From: a virus
DNA: 64,000 nucleotides
Direction: 5' to 3' (one strand)
Virus record (IMG/VR): IMGVR_UViG_3300047546_001659
Location: 54,012 to 118,011 of that record
Shown here: piece by piece, positions 9,321 to 18,499 of the stretch
Layout: every line of letters starts with the position of its first letter
Numbering within the stretch: position 1 is the first letter of the stretch
The notes under the pieces: model-generated
Databases searched by the model: none
What the model saw: the letters and a program-made list of their open reading frames with translations, nothing else
Told to the model about the DNA's origin: nothing
Made by a program: the position numbers and the translations under genes

Positions 9321-10799
9321 TTATAATGATGTCTGACATGCGCGTAGATACTGTGGATTGTATTTTTGAATGTCGTTTGCTGTTGATGCAGCTAGTTGCC
9401 AGCCTTGCATTATAGGTTTTGATCCAAGAGGAGAGAAATTTTCGCCCATCATAGTAGCATTCATTCCTAACATAAAGGGGATAGCATTATCAGATCTTCT
9501 CATTTCTATTGTTGAAGTAACAGGAACATTTAAATTACTACAAAGATTAGTAGCCATTTGAGATACTTGTTGACCGTAATAAGTAGAAGATGGAGGCATT
9601 TCTGGTGAACCCGTAATCATTCTTGATACCATGGATGTAATAGGGATTGAACCACCCATCGAAGCAAAGTTTTGCATACCAAAACTTACCACCCCAGTAC
9701 CACCTTGATTTGTACCAAATGCACCAACTCTTCTACAAAATACTTGATCAATGGCAGGCAGAGAAACAGGAGCTTCACCAAAGAAACTTTTACCAGCATA
9801 TGAAGGTGGGGTAAGCATTGGGTTATTTGCTCTGGTTGATGTAGCTATTCTATTGCCCGTAATAACTTCTGACATCATACCGCCAATAGCAAGTCCTCCT
9901 CCCTTACCTAATAATGATGCCATGGCAATACCACCAAGAGAACCAAGTGATGCTAATGATCCACCAAGTGGTGTTTGATTAAGAAGACTTGCAATTGCTG
10001 AGGCTCCGGCAAGTGTTGCCAATCCTTGAGTTGCAACTGCAGGATTAGTTACAGATGCAAGTTGTACTGCACTTAATGTTCCTGCAGCTAATCCTGCATA
10101 AGTGTTAACAGCATTTGTAATAGATGATTGTGAAAGATCGGAAGAAGCTCTTAGATAATTAGTACCAGGATTTTGATTATTATTAAAAGCTGTTCCTATG
10201 ATAGATGAACCAATTACACCCAATGATATACCGAGAGCTGCTGCAGATAAAGTATCACCTGAACTACTTCTTGAAGGATCATCATATTGGCGCATTGATT
10301 CATATTGATTAGAATATCTTTGATCAACAGAATATACAGCTTGACTCAAATAACCAATATTAGAAATAGAATGAATTTGTACTACACCTAAAATATTACG
10401 GATGTATCTTTGATTTGCTAATTCAGGAATGTTTACAGTATTTGCAATATATGTTAGCTGTTCTATATTAGAAACAGAGGCTAATATATAAAAAAATTTT
10501 TCTAAGGCATCATAAGGAATGACACCATAAGATGACAATTCTTTTGATTTGGATTCTATAGCTTCAATTTCTTTTTCAGTAAGTTTATAATTCTTATCAG
10601 TTCTTACATAGTCCGCTGGTGCTGGTCCATATGATTTTAAAATAGAAGCCGGACCTGCCATAGCAGCACCTATAGCAACAGCGTTATTAAATTGTTCATT
10701 AGAAGGTTTTAATTCTTGACTACCATAAAACCCTGGTTGTTGAATTACACCTCTTTGAATTAAAGCAGTAATATCTGGGGAAATATTGTAATTAGGCAA
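9321..10799 (-). CDS. Virion structural protein with a Gly/Ala-rich hydrophobic centre
   Basis: 492 residues, no firm family. The N-terminal 160 residues are helical ('LTEKEIEAIESKSKELSSYG', 'FFYILASVSNIEQL'). Residues about 185-310 are rich in Ala, Gly, Leu and Ser with long uncharged runs. The C-terminal third has 'NPMLTPPSYAGKSFFGEAP' and 'SPLGSKPIMQGWQLA'. The position between gp25 and the spike in the late baseplate cluster implies a baseplate or tail-tip part. The uncharged centre could enter a membrane or fill the tube during ejection, but that is inference. Confidence 0.6.
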   Translation of the reverse strand: MPNYNISPDITALIQRGVIQQPGFYGSQELKPSNEQFNNAVAIGAAMAGPASILKSYGPAPADYVRTDKNYKLTEKEIEAIESKSKELSSYGVIPYDALEKFFYILASVSNIEQLTYIANTVNIPELANQRYIRNILGVVQIHSISNIGYLSQAVYSVDQRYSNQYESMRQYDDPSRSSSGDTLSAAALGISLGVIGSSIIGTAFNNNQNPGTNYLRASSDLSQSSITNAVNTYAGLAAGTLSAVQLASVTNPAVATQGLATLAGASAIASLLNQTPLGGSLASLGSLGGIAMASLLGKGGGLAIGGMMSEVITGNRIATSTRANNPMLTPPSYAGKSFFGEAPVSLPAIDQVFCRRVGAFGTNQGGTGVVSFGMQNFASMGGSIPITSMVSRMITGSPEMPPSSTYYGQQVSQMATNLCSNLNVPVTSTIEMRRSDNAIPFMLGMNATMMGENFSPLGSKPIMQGWQLAASTANDIQKYNPQYLRACQTSL

Positions 10800-12573
10800 C
10801 TCTACCCTCCAATGCTGCTACTGCATATGATAATTTAATTCCTGCAATTGCTGATTGACAATGTGGATCAGCACATGTTAATACACTACCTCCACCTTGT
10901 TGACCAGGTTGAGCAGATTCAACATGACAATGAATACCACCTTGATCATTTTTTTCAAGAAGTATTTTACTATAAGGAAGAAAATCTCTCACGTAAGCTG
11001 CCATCTCAGCCGTAAATCCATAATCAGGTTTATTGGAACATCTAATATCTACCGCACCACCTTTGATATGATTAGATGAGTTATCTCTATACCAAGAGGA
11101 GATATACATACGACCCCCAAATTTTTCGTATAAAGGATCTAATATGTTCCAAGCAACATTCATTGCTTCTTTGAGTATTTGTTGATGTTGTGCGGCTGGA
11201 GCACTTCTGATGTTTATAATTTGTCCTACAGTGATATGCTTTGATATCTTCTGTGATGAATTGTATATTGAGGTAGGAATAGGTAAAGGATTTTTCTCTG
11301 CTGTTCCATTATTACTTGATACACCAGCTGGTCTATCATATATGCCTGTTGCAATAGCTTCAGCTGTAATGCCTGAATCTTTAGCCTGATAAGTGACACC
11401 AGATCCTTTGTTGCCTGCAGCATAAGCTTCTGCCTGAGGATTTGGTCTACCGCCTTCATTTTTATAAAGAGAAAATTCTTCAGCTGACATACCCGCAGCA
11501 TTCTTTGGAAAATCAGGAGCCAATCTTACTGAAGTAATTGAATCTATAATAGTGTTAGTTGTAGGATACTGTGCAAGTTGTGCTGCATTTATATTAGCAT
11601 CATCAACAGAAGGTGATCCACCTGTTTGAATATCCGTAGTTGATCCTTTGATATTAACTTTTGCAGATGCTAATAAATCTATAGTTGATGAAGAATGAAT
11701 AGAAGCAGCACTTGTTGATGAAATTTTTGTTGTGCCGTTTGCTCTTACAGATAAGTCAGCTTCTGTAGCAATTCCTATATCATCCTTTGCGTCAATTTCA
11801 ATTTTTTCTTTAGCATAGATACCTACATTTTTCTGTGCGTTCACTTCTACGGTCTTATCAGATCTAACAGTAATTTCTTTTCCTGCATCTACTTCAAGTG
11901 ATTGAGGTGTTTGTATTCTCATTTTACCAGCAGATGTAATTCTATAATCACCTGCAATCATTGTACTAGAATCTTTAGCTACTTCAATTATCTTACTGCC
12001 GTTTTGAATTACTTCTTCAATTGATCCATCGTGAACTGTAGTAACCATATCACCACCAACTGATATGTTCAAACTACCTCCGACATTGATATCTAAATCC
12101 CCAACCGTTTCAATTGTAATTTTACCATCACCTTTCAATATCATATGACCTTTTGCAAACATAGTCATATCACCTTTTGGTGCAACTATGCCAACACCCT
12201 TTGATCCGGAAGATATCATATGAATAGAACCATCAGCGTCAATCATAATAGTTGCACCTGAATGATGTTGCAATGTAATAGTATCAGAACCAAATGTGTT
12301 ATCAATTACAACTTTGTTTCCTGTAGCAGAAACAAATCCTTGAACATCAGTTGAATCACCAATGCCTCCCATAACACCTGCACCAGGTCCTGTATGAGTT
12401 ATGGTATTATCAGAAGCAGAACCGGGTTTATCTTTTACTGATACTTCATAATAAGGTGCTGGATTACCAGATCCAATTATTTGTGGTCCTTCATTTCTCC
12501 CTACGCCATCACTTTCAATATTGGTGACGGCTTTTACTAATTCAGGATCTGATGCAAATTTATCAATTGACAT
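10792..12573 (-). CDS. Central spike (gp5 C-terminal beta-helix type) with C-terminal M15-like peptidase domain
   Basis: 593 residues from ATG 12573. An upstream TTG at 12585 would overlap the previous gene more and is less likely; the ATG lies 2 bases after that gene's TAA. Residues about 85-330 are short repeated strands ('GDLDINVGGSLNISVGGDM', 'AKEKIEIDAKDDIGI') as in gp5/VgrG needles. The C-terminus has 'SSWYRD', 'NHIKGGAVDI' and 'IHCHVE', giving His about 502, Asp about 509 and the pair His548/His550, the metal-site pattern of M15 D-Ala-D-Ala or L-Ala-D-Glu peptidases. It probably punctures the envelope and trims peptidoglycan. The C-terminal domain assignment is by motif only. Confidence 0.75.
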   Translation of the reverse strand: MSIDKFASDPELVKAVTNIESDGVGRNEGPQIIGSGNPAPYYEVSVKDKPGSASDNTITHTGPGAGVMGGIGDSTDVQGFVSATGNKVVIDNTFGSDTITLQHHSGATIMIDADGSIHMISSGSKGVGIVAPKGDMTMFAKGHMILKGDGKITIETVGDLDINVGGSLNISVGGDMVTTVHDGSIEEVIQNGSKIIEVAKDSSTMIAGDYRITSAGKMRIQTPQSLEVDAGKEITVRSDKTVEVNAQKNVGIYAKEKIEIDAKDDIGIATEADLSVRANGTTKISSTSAASIHSSSTIDLLASAKVNIKGSTTDIQTGGSPSVDDANINAAQLAQYPTTNTIIDSITSVRLAPDFPKNAAGMSAEEFSLYKNEGGRPNPQAEAYAAGNKGSGVTYQAKDSGITAEAIATGIYDRPAGVSSNNGTAEKNPLPIPTSIYNSSQKISKHITVGQIINIRSAPAAQHQQILKEAMNVAWNILDPLYEKFGGRMYISSWYRDNSSNHIKGGAVDIRCSNKPDYGFTAEMAAYVRDFLPYSKILLEKNDQGGIHCHVESAQPGQQGGGSVLTCADPHCQSAIAGIKLSYAVAALEGRVA

Positions 12574-12575
12574 TG

Positions 12576-12956
12576 TTATCCACAATAATTGTTATACAAA
12601 GTGTTTAAATTATGTTCTAATTTATTATGATCTGCAGTAATTGTTGCATTATCAGTAAACATAGATAGATCTTTCATAATTTTATATAGTGTAATTTTTT
12701 GCTGCTCAGTAAGATAATAATTAGAGTGTAAAACGTTTAATTTGCTATTGACGAATTTATTCAACCCACCAATAATACATACAGTTGCATTCTTTTCACT
12801 AGCTTGTGATCCCTGATAAACCGATCCATCTACATCAATTATAAATGTAAAGTTACTATAGTCATTTAAATTTACATTCTCACCTCTTGTAGTATTAGAA
12901 AAGGTGAAATTTAAATTTGTACTGTAGGATACTGCAGTTGGGGCAACTCTATTCAT
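12576..12956 (-). CDS. Small protein resembling a degenerate N-acetylmuramoyl-L-alanine amidase
   Basis: 126 residues. The run 'FTFIIDVDGSVYQG', 'ATVCIIGGLNK', 'LTEQQKITLYKIMKDL', 'ATITADHN' follows the order of T7-lysozyme/Amidase_2 domains: 'DGTVYQG', 'IGVCLVGG', the helix after 'FT.AQ', then 'AHH'. The N-terminal zinc His of the family ('VIHHT') appears replaced by 'FTFSNTT', while one His and a C-terminal Cys remain. It is therefore likely catalytically dead or only structural. It sits between the hub lysozyme and the spike with 4-base and near-zero spacing. Confidence 0.5.
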   Translation of the reverse strand: MNRVAPTAVSYSTNLNFTFSNTTRGENVNLNDYSNFTFIIDVDGSVYQGSQASEKNATVCIIGGLNKFVNSKLNVLHSNYYLTEQQKITLYKIMKDLSMFTDNATITADHNKLEHNLNTLYNNYCG

Positions 12957-13909
12957 ACAAAATTACCTGTATAAGAAAATGATGAGAGGGCAGCTCTTGC
13001 CTTTACAAGTTTTTTCTGGTAGAAAGGTGATTCTCTATCAACTGCCCATACTTTATTACTTATTTGTTTATAAGAGTCATCTCTTTCATAACAAATAATA
13101 GCTGCAGTAGCATCCTGAATAGTAGTTGCTACTAACAATTTTTTATATGCTTCTCTTTCAGAAACATGAAATTCATGCCATACATAATCTAATTGTTGTT
13201 CTAGAGGTGGCAAATTAGGAGGTTTCACAAGACCTGATATACCACAAAATTTAAGCATTGGAGTTGCTCTGTCATATTTGCCGGTTCTCCATTGTGCTAT
13301 ACCAATTGAAATTTCACCTTCATCATTTGGATTATATGCTTGTGGATTTATATTATCTGATGCGGATTCAATTTGAAAATTACCTACTATGGCTGCACAC
13401 ATGAGTTTGATGTCACCCGAAGCTGAACCTTCTTTAGATATTTTTTCCCAGAAATAATTATAAACTTTTTGAGCATTACTTCCACCTGTTAATTGTGTTG
13501 TGGGTGTAGTATTGGTGTCAGTAGGAATATTATTTCCTGGACTACTCACTTCTCTAGAATCATTTCGGGTGCCGCTGCCAGCTGGTGAATTATTAATCGA
13601 ACCAGGTCCACCATTTATTACACCCATAACAATAGGTTGTTGACTATCTTCTCCGTCAACAAACATCCCAAATACCCAAGTGCCAACCTTTAAGCCATGG
13701 CTCACATTACCACTTGATGTTTGTCCACCCGTTGTAGGATATAAAACCATCGCCCAAGGTAATATATCATTAGGTACTCTCAAAGTATCTTCTATGTGAT
13801 GAATACCAAATATTCTTACACGCACACGAGATCTATCATCGGCAATGTCTTGAACAACACCAATGAACCATCTAAATCTATCTCCGTAAAAATCGTCGTT
13901 TAATATCAT
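12953..13909 (-). CDS. gp5: Baseplate hub protein: gp5-type OB fold plus phage tail lysozyme
   Basis: 318 residues. Residues 1-100 are a gp5 OB-fold ('FIGVVQDIADDRSRVRVRIFG', 'LPWAMVLYPTTGG', 'VGTWVFGMFVDGEDSQQPIVMG'). A Ser/Thr/Asn linker (105-145) follows. Residues 148-300 look like a phage tail lysozyme (Phage_lysozyme2) with 'IVGNFQIES' (candidate catalytic Glu181) and 'SIGIAQW'. In T4 the OB fold, lysozyme and beta-helix form one gp5; here the helix is a separate gene two positions downstream. Role is local cell-wall cutting on infection. It overlaps both neighbours by 4 bases. Confidence 0.85.
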   Translation of the reverse strand: MILNDDFYGDRFRWFIGVVQDIADDRSRVRVRIFGIHHIEDTLRVPNDILPWAMVLYPTTGGQTSSGNVSHGLKVGTWVFGMFVDGEDSQQPIVMGVINGGPGSINNSPAGSGTRNDSREVSSPGNNIPTDTNTTPTTQLTGGSNAQKVYNYFWEKISKEGSASGDIKLMCAAIVGNFQIESASDNINPQAYNPNDEGEISIGIAQWRTGKYDRATPMLKFCGISGLVKPPNLPPLEQQLDYVWHEFHVSEREAYKKLLVATTIQDATAAIICYERDDSYKQISNKVWAVDRESPFYQKKLVKARAALSSFSYTGNFV

Positions 13910-15312
13910 GCGTGACCGTATTTTACTACTGGTGAAGAGATTGAAGAATTATATTCAGACTCTTCTAATAACTGATTAAGATAACCATCTTTGTAAATTC
14001 TAATTGATGTAGCAGCTTTATCCCCTGCTGAGAATACTGTTTTAATTTCAGAAATAATAAACATACCTGAAATATAAATGTCGGTTAAAACATTATTAAA
14101 CCCATGCATTTCAGGAATGTCACAGTATATTATATCTCCTGCTTTTAAATTTATATTTGCTGGTACTGTAGCTGATAAATCAATTTGATTTAAAGCGTGA
14201 TTATATTTTACAGTATTACCAAATTTCAATCTATAGCCAGGTTGTGTCTTTCCAATATCATCATTAAAATTATCATAATTATTTACAATATATCTGATTC
14301 TATTTGTATATTCAGATTTTGCATTTTCATTTTTAACATAATCAATATATTTTTGAGTATTCAAAGGATATTTTTCAAGTGTGAAAGGTTTGTCTTTTGT
14401 TCCTGTATGTTCAGTAACTTTACTATTGTAGGCTTTTTGTAACATACTAATTTCAAATAGTTCGTTCTGATAATATCCACTAGCAATTTTTTCAATAGAT
14501 GAAAATCTTTTATTATTAATTAAATTAGTAATAATTCTTAAATCTTGATCCGGATCACCAGTAGGTGAAGCATTATTTAATTCAATATCTGAAATATAGA
14601 CATATTTTTTCTGTCTTAAAGATTCTCTTTTCTTTAATGCTTCTTCAATTAATTTTTGAATAGTTATAAAATTAAACTTTTCAGTATCTTCGTAAAAAAG
14701 ATAAGTAAAATGATTATCAGGATCAGCTGATACAGCATGTTTGGCTAACCATTTAATACCCTGAAATGGTCTCAAATTTGGAACTATAAGTGTTCTAACT
14801 TTACTTGATGTTTCTTTAACAAATGGTTTGCCAATATTATATAATGCTTTTGTATCTTCTGCAAGATATTCATCGAATAATTTTTCAGCAGCGTCCTCTA
14901 CTTTTTCATTATAACCATGTGAAACATATTTTCTAACATTTTGAAGATAGTACGGACTGATTAATTCAACAACATACATTAAAGATCTTGCTTTGTCACC
15001 TAATACGATATTTCTTACACCTTTAATAATAAATTTATATTCTTTTACTGTCTTAGCAGGACCTATAGCTGATGCAAGATTTGTGTTATATTCATAAGAT
15101 ATTGTAATTAATTCTTCACCAGTAAAAGGATAATTGACAAATAATCCTATCTGGTCATTTATAAGCATCTCTGCTTTAATTGATGATTCAAAAATAGATT
15201 GGTATACTGACACTTCCACAAATTGAGGAAGCAAACTCATTTTATCTGTTTTATTAAATTTTTCAATTGTTATAGCAACAATTTTAATATCAAGTGGATT
15301 AAAATTAGCCAT
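13906..15312 (-). CDS. Baseplate hub protein, gp27-like candidate
   Basis: 468 residues from ATG 15312, which overlaps the gp53 stop by 8 bases (ATGGCTAA). A GTG at 15345 would add 11 residues and a 41-base overlap, so I prefer the ATG. Conserved-looking parts are 'VSVYQSIFESSIKAEMLIND' and 'FPFTGEELI'-like 'YPFTGEELITISYEY', as in hub proteins of T4-like marine phages that stand in for gp27. It directly precedes the gp5-type OB/lysozyme gene, its expected hub partner. The gp27 equivalence is inferred from position and weak motif likeness. Confidence 0.6.
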   Translation of the reverse strand: MANFNPLDIKIVAITIEKFNKTDKMSLLPQFVEVSVYQSIFESSIKAEMLINDQIGLFVNYPFTGEELITISYEYNTNLASAIGPAKTVKEYKFIIKGVRNIVLGDKARSLMYVVELISPYYLQNVRKYVSHGYNEKVEDAAEKLFDEYLAEDTKALYNIGKPFVKETSSKVRTLIVPNLRPFQGIKWLAKHAVSADPDNHFTYLFYEDTEKFNFITIQKLIEEALKKRESLRQKKYVYISDIELNNASPTGDPDQDLRIITNLINNKRFSSIEKIASGYYQNELFEISMLQKAYNSKVTEHTGTKDKPFTLEKYPLNTQKYIDYVKNENAKSEYTNRIRYIVNNYDNFNDDIGKTQPGYRLKFGNTVKYNHALNQIDLSATVPANINLKAGDIIYCDIPEMHGFNNVLTDIYISGMFIISEIKTVFSAGDKAATSIRIYKDGYLNQLLEESEYNSSISSPVVKYGHA

Positions 15313-15865
15313 TAAATAGATCTTTAATTTGCTGTTTAAAATCACTTATATAATTTGGTCTTAACAATTTTATATCTCTCTTCAATTCATTTAATTCATA
15401 TTCATATTCCCAGATTGATACAGGTTCCCATCCTGGAGGATTACCAAGTTTAGAATATGTTAATGGAGTCATTTTATAATTGTAAGAATTTATTGTTGCT
15501 TGATCGTCTGAATTTAAACCTTTATAGTAATAGTAAGCAATAGTATCAGATGATAATGTAGAATTTAATCTTGAGGCAGTAGTATTATATTTTGTTTCCA
15601 TATAATCTTTAAATGAATTGTCATCCATCAACCAATCTTTATAAGGATCAACTATTTTATTCGTAAGATAAATGACCCAATCAAGAGTTGGATCATTATA
15701 TTCTTGATAGGCGATAGCATCTGCACGCTCATTACCTTTTATTGTATAAGAATAAAATTTATTATAATCATTTAAATATTGTGTTACGATTTCAGGTTCA
15801 ACTAATATGTTGATACCTTGATTGCTATTATATTGGAGTCTAGGATAATAATCGAATATTGACAT
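15305..15865 (-). CDS. gp53: Baseplate wedge protein gp53
   Basis: 186 residues. Family features are 'FYSYTIKGNERADAIAYQEYNDPTLDWVIYLTN' (split here as 'GNERADAIAYQEYND' and 'LDWVIYLTN') and 'IVDPYKDWLMD'. gp53 has a LysM-like fold that clamps neighbouring wedges together in T4. Length is close to the usual 180-200. It lies between the tube-cap gene and the hub gene. Confidence 0.88.
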   Translation of the reverse strand: MSIFDYYPRLQYNSNQGINILVEPEIVTQYLNDYNKFYSYTIKGNERADAIAYQEYNDPTLDWVIYLTNKIVDPYKDWLMDDNSFKDYMETKYNTTASRLNSTLSSDTIAYYYYKGLNSDDQATINSYNYKMTPLTYSKLGNPPGWEPVSIWEYEYELNELKRDIKLLRPNYISDFKQQIKDLFNG

Positions 15866-15867
15866 TT

Positions 15868-16662
15868 TTACGTATTATCTCTCTTGTAGTGAGAACCTGC
15901 GGTTGCCGTTGTTCCGTCAAAATTATCTCTTGTTTGAATATTGATTTCTTGGAATGACATAGCAATCTCAACTGATATAGGTTGTCCGTCTTTATAAAAA
16001 GCAGGAGTACCAGTACCAGCACCATTAATATCCAATCTAGTAATAAATGAATCGTTTACATTTGGCATTATTGAATAAGGAAGACCTATAAAATCAACTG
16101 TTGCAAGATAAGGATACTCCAATGCATATCCGCCAGGGATAATTTTTGGATGCATATATGTTTTTACATGGTCAATAATTCTGTTTAACGATCTTGCTTC
16201 ATCAGAAGATTTAGGAGCCAGCTTCCACACAAACTGATAAGACTTAGGTCTTACACCTTCGAATATAGTTGTAAGATGTGGGTTGCGAACCTGACCACTT
16301 ACGGATTGTGCATACTTACCTATAATAGTATCAGATATACCAGGAGCAATTGCTGCAGCTTGTAATGATATGTCTAAAATTTTACTTACTGACATATTGC
16401 CTGCTTTTGTTTGATTTTCATATTCTTGCAATTGTGTTTTACCCGCCGATAGTAAGTCAGTTGGTGAATTGCCAAATAATTCAAAAGCAGGATTACTCAC
16501 GTCCATGTTAAATGAATCATGTAACCCTAAAGGTAAAGGTAAACGTATTGAAGAAGCCAGGGTTACAGTAGGTTGTGTTCCCGGTTTTCTTTCATATTTT
16601 CTTAAAGCCAGTCTAGTATAGAACTGGGGTTCTTGTAAAGGAAAAGCAAATATTTCAGCCAT
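15868..16662 (-). CDS. Baseplate tail-tube cap/initiator (gp48/gp54-like)
   Basis: 264 residues. 'FEGVRPKSYQFVWKLAPKSS' followed by 'EARSLNRIIDHVKTYMHP' and 'YPYLATVDFIG' matches gp48/gp54 proteins, whose usual form is 'F..V.PR.F.F.F...PR...EA..I..II..F...M.P'. These proteins seed the tail tube on the hub. A GATAAATA late-promoter-like element lies 24 bases upstream (16687-16694), so this is probably the first gene of the whole baseplate operon. Confidence 0.75.
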   Translation of the reverse strand: MAEIFAFPLQEPQFYTRLALRKYERKPGTQPTVTLASSIRLPLPLGLHDSFNMDVSNPAFELFGNSPTDLLSAGKTQLQEYENQTKAGNMSVSKILDISLQAAAIAPGISDTIIGKYAQSVSGQVRNPHLTTIFEGVRPKSYQFVWKLAPKSSDEARSLNRIIDHVKTYMHPKIIPGGYALEYPYLATVDFIGLPYSIMPNVNDSFITRLDINGAGTGTPAFYKDGQPISVEIAMSFQEINIQTRDNFDGTTATAGSHYKRDNT

Positions 16663-16671
16663 TTTACTCCC

Positions 16672-16694
16672 TATAAATATTCTTATTATTTATC
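16672..16694. promoter_or_regulatory. Divergent T4-type late promoters
   Basis: On the plus strand TATAAATA (16672-16679) lies 27 bases before the gp4 ATG. On the minus strand GATAAATA (16687-16694) lies 24 bases before the gp48/54-like ATG. TATAAATA is the T4 late -10 element read by the gp55/gp33 polymerase, and gp33 is encoded at 23277-23510. The two elements are 7 bases apart and would fire late transcription in both directions. Confidence 0.7.
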
Positions 16695-16706
16695 GGTATT
16701 TTTGAA

Positions 16707-17150
16707 ATGGCATATAAAGGTAAATTTAAACCTAAGTTCCCTGAAAAATATAGAGGGGATCCTACCAACATTATCTATAGAAGTCTTTGGGAGATGAGGT
16801 TCATGAGATATTTGGACCACCACCCAAGTGTTATGCAATGGGCTTCAGAAGAAGTTATTATTCCTTATATAAGTCCTATTGATAAAAGAGTTCATAGATA
16901 CTTTCCTGATTTTTGGGTAAAGATGAAGGCTGCAAATGGTGAAATAAATACTTTATTAATAGAAATTAAACCTTCTAAGCAAACTAAAATACCGATAAGA
17001 CCTGAAAAATTAACTCGCAAATTTATTAACGAAGCCCGTACATATAGTGTCAATATAGCTAAGTGGAAAGCTGCACAAGAATTTTGCGATGATAGAAAAT
17101 GGCAATTTAAAGTACTTACAGAAAAAGAATTAGGATTAGATAAAATTTAA
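16707..17150 (+). CDS. gp4: Head completion protein gp4 (nuclease-like fold)
   Basis: 147 residues, as T4 gp4. 'MAYKGKFKPKFPEKYRGDP', 'IIYRSLWEMRFMRYLDHHP' and 'ASEEVIIPYISPIDKR' are family hallmarks. 'YFPDFWVKM' and 'LLIEIKPSKQ' form a PD-(D/E)XK-type pattern (D, then E-x-K). gp4 acts at the packaged head portal before tail joining. It is the first gene of the plus-strand late block and its TAA overlaps the next ATG. Confidence 0.9.
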   Translation: MAYKGKFKPKFPEKYRGDPTNIIYRSLWEMRFMRYLDHHPSVMQWASEEVIIPYISPIDKRVHRYFPDFWVKMKAANGEINTLLIEIKPSKQTKIPIRPEKLTRKFINEARTYSVNIAKWKAAQEFCDDRKWQFKVLTEKELGLDKI

Positions 17151-17755
17151 TGGGAATTTTTACTAACGTTCTTAAAGATGGTAGAACTTCTAGTTCATCT
17201 ACTGGCATTTTAAGACCAGGGACAGTTGATGCTCGTGATTGGTTTAGAGATAAAGCCAGAGAAGTAAGATCAGTACAAGTGGATTCTATAATAAGAAAAA
17301 ATCCTACTTACACAAGAACTACTATTAGACCTGGATTCATGTATCTTTTTAATTATGATCCAAAGATGAAAGATGAACTTCCTTACTATGATAGATTTCC
17401 TTTAGTGTTTCCTTTTGAGGCAACACCTGATGGGTTCTTGGGAATGAATATGCATTACATTCCTCATATCTACAGAGCAAGATTGATGGATAATCTTTAT
17501 GATCTAACCAATAATGAAAGATATGATGAAACAACCAAGCTCAGAGCATCGTATTCTATGCTTAATTCAGCCGCCCGCTATAAATACTTTAAACCTTGTA
17601 TTAAAAGATATCTATACTCTCATGTGAGAAGCAGATTTCTTTTGATACCAGCAAATGAATGGGATATAGCTTTATTTTTACCACTTGAAAGATTTGCTAA
17701 ATCAACAAAAAGTAAAGTATATAAAGATTCAAGGAATTATATAAATGGCCTTTAA
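17150..17755 (+). CDS. Conserved T4-like protein, possibly DNA end protector gp2
   Basis: 201 residues. 'IRPGFMYLFNYDPKMKDELPYYDRFPLVFPFEA', seen here as 'PGFMYLFNYDPK' and 'LPYYDRFPLVFPF', then 'GFLGMNMHYIPHIYRARLMD' and 'KPCIKRYLYSHVRSRFLLI', is a pattern I remember from T4-like marine phages next to gp4. Some such genes are labelled DNA end protector (gp2). I am sure it is a conserved late gene, less sure of the gp2 function. It overlaps the next gene by 11 bases. Confidence 0.55.
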   Translation: MGIFTNVLKDGRTSSSSTGILRPGTVDARDWFRDKAREVRSVQVDSIIRKNPTYTRTTIRPGFMYLFNYDPKMKDELPYYDRFPLVFPFEATPDGFLGMNMHYIPHIYRARLMDNLYDLTNNERYDETTKLRASYSMLNSAARYKYFKPCIKRYLYSHVRSRFLLIPANEWDIALFLPLERFAKSTKSKVYKDSRNYINGL

Positions 17756-18482
17756 TATTAGAGACATGATGGGGGCAATGAATGCCTCCGGAGGTCTAAC
17801 TAAAACTTCTAAATTTTTTGTTGAGGTTTATCCTCCAAGAAGTTTAGCTGTTAATCCTAATCTTTTCTTTTTGTGCGAGGCTGCAACATTACCAGGGGTA
17901 TCATGGCAAACTGATGAAATAAGAATGTCTGGATATGGTAATCTAGAAAAACGTCCGTATACACCAATTTTTCAAGATGTCAATTTAACTTTTTATAATG
18001 ATTCAAATAGTAAAGTGATGACATTCTTTCACAGATGGATGCAGACAATATTTAACTTTAATGCTTCTATCAATCCCAATTCAACAACTGCCGCAGGTCA
18101 ACCCATTAATACCCTTAACTATCCTAATGAATATAGAGGTATTGTTGAAATAATTCATTATGATGATGCAGGCGAACAGGTAGTTAAATATACAATGCAA
18201 GATGCATATCCAATTGCAATTGGTGATATTAATGTTGACTGGAATCAATCAGATCAGCTTGTAAGAATACCTGTAACATTTGCATATACTTATTGGTCTT
18301 CAGAAACACTTGATCCAGGGTTAGCCTCTTATAAATCACAAGCTATTTTCAATGCTACTCAATCTACTGCCTCAAGAGTAGATATGGAAAACAAAATTAT
18401 TTGGGAACTTCTCAACTTTACATCACCAGCCATAGTACAAAATAAAGTAAACATTCTAGCTGGTGTTTTATCATTTTTATAA
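17745..18482 (+). CDS. Tail-tube-fold protein (gp19/gp54 type)
   Basis: 245 residues. 'TSKFFVEVYPP', 'LFFLCEAATLPGVSWQTDEIR', 'FQDVNLTFYNDSNSKVMTFFHRWM' and 'YTMQDAYPIAIGDINVDW' give the tail-tube fold shared by gp19, gp48 and gp54 ('CE.A.LPG', 'F..W', 'DAYP'). With 245 residues and a place beside gp26 it may be the tube initiator gp54 rather than the major tube protein. Late expression as part of the plus-strand block. Confidence 0.7.
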   Translation: MAFNIRDMMGAMNASGGLTKTSKFFVEVYPPRSLAVNPNLFFLCEAATLPGVSWQTDEIRMSGYGNLEKRPYTPIFQDVNLTFYNDSNSKVMTFFHRWMQTIFNFNASINPNSTTAAGQPINTLNYPNEYRGIVEIIHYDDAGEQVVKYTMQDAYPIAIGDINVDWNQSDQLVRIPVTFAYTYWSSETLDPGLASYKSQAIFNATQSTASRVDMENKIIWELLNFTSPAIVQNKVNILAGVLSFL

Positions 18483-18499
18483 TATAAGGACTATTTGAA

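Noticed and set aside
9318-9325. TATAAATA on the minus strand before gp25
   Set aside because: Only six bases before the ATG and inside the stop region of the previous gene; a transcript would have no leader. Probably chance in AT-rich DNA.
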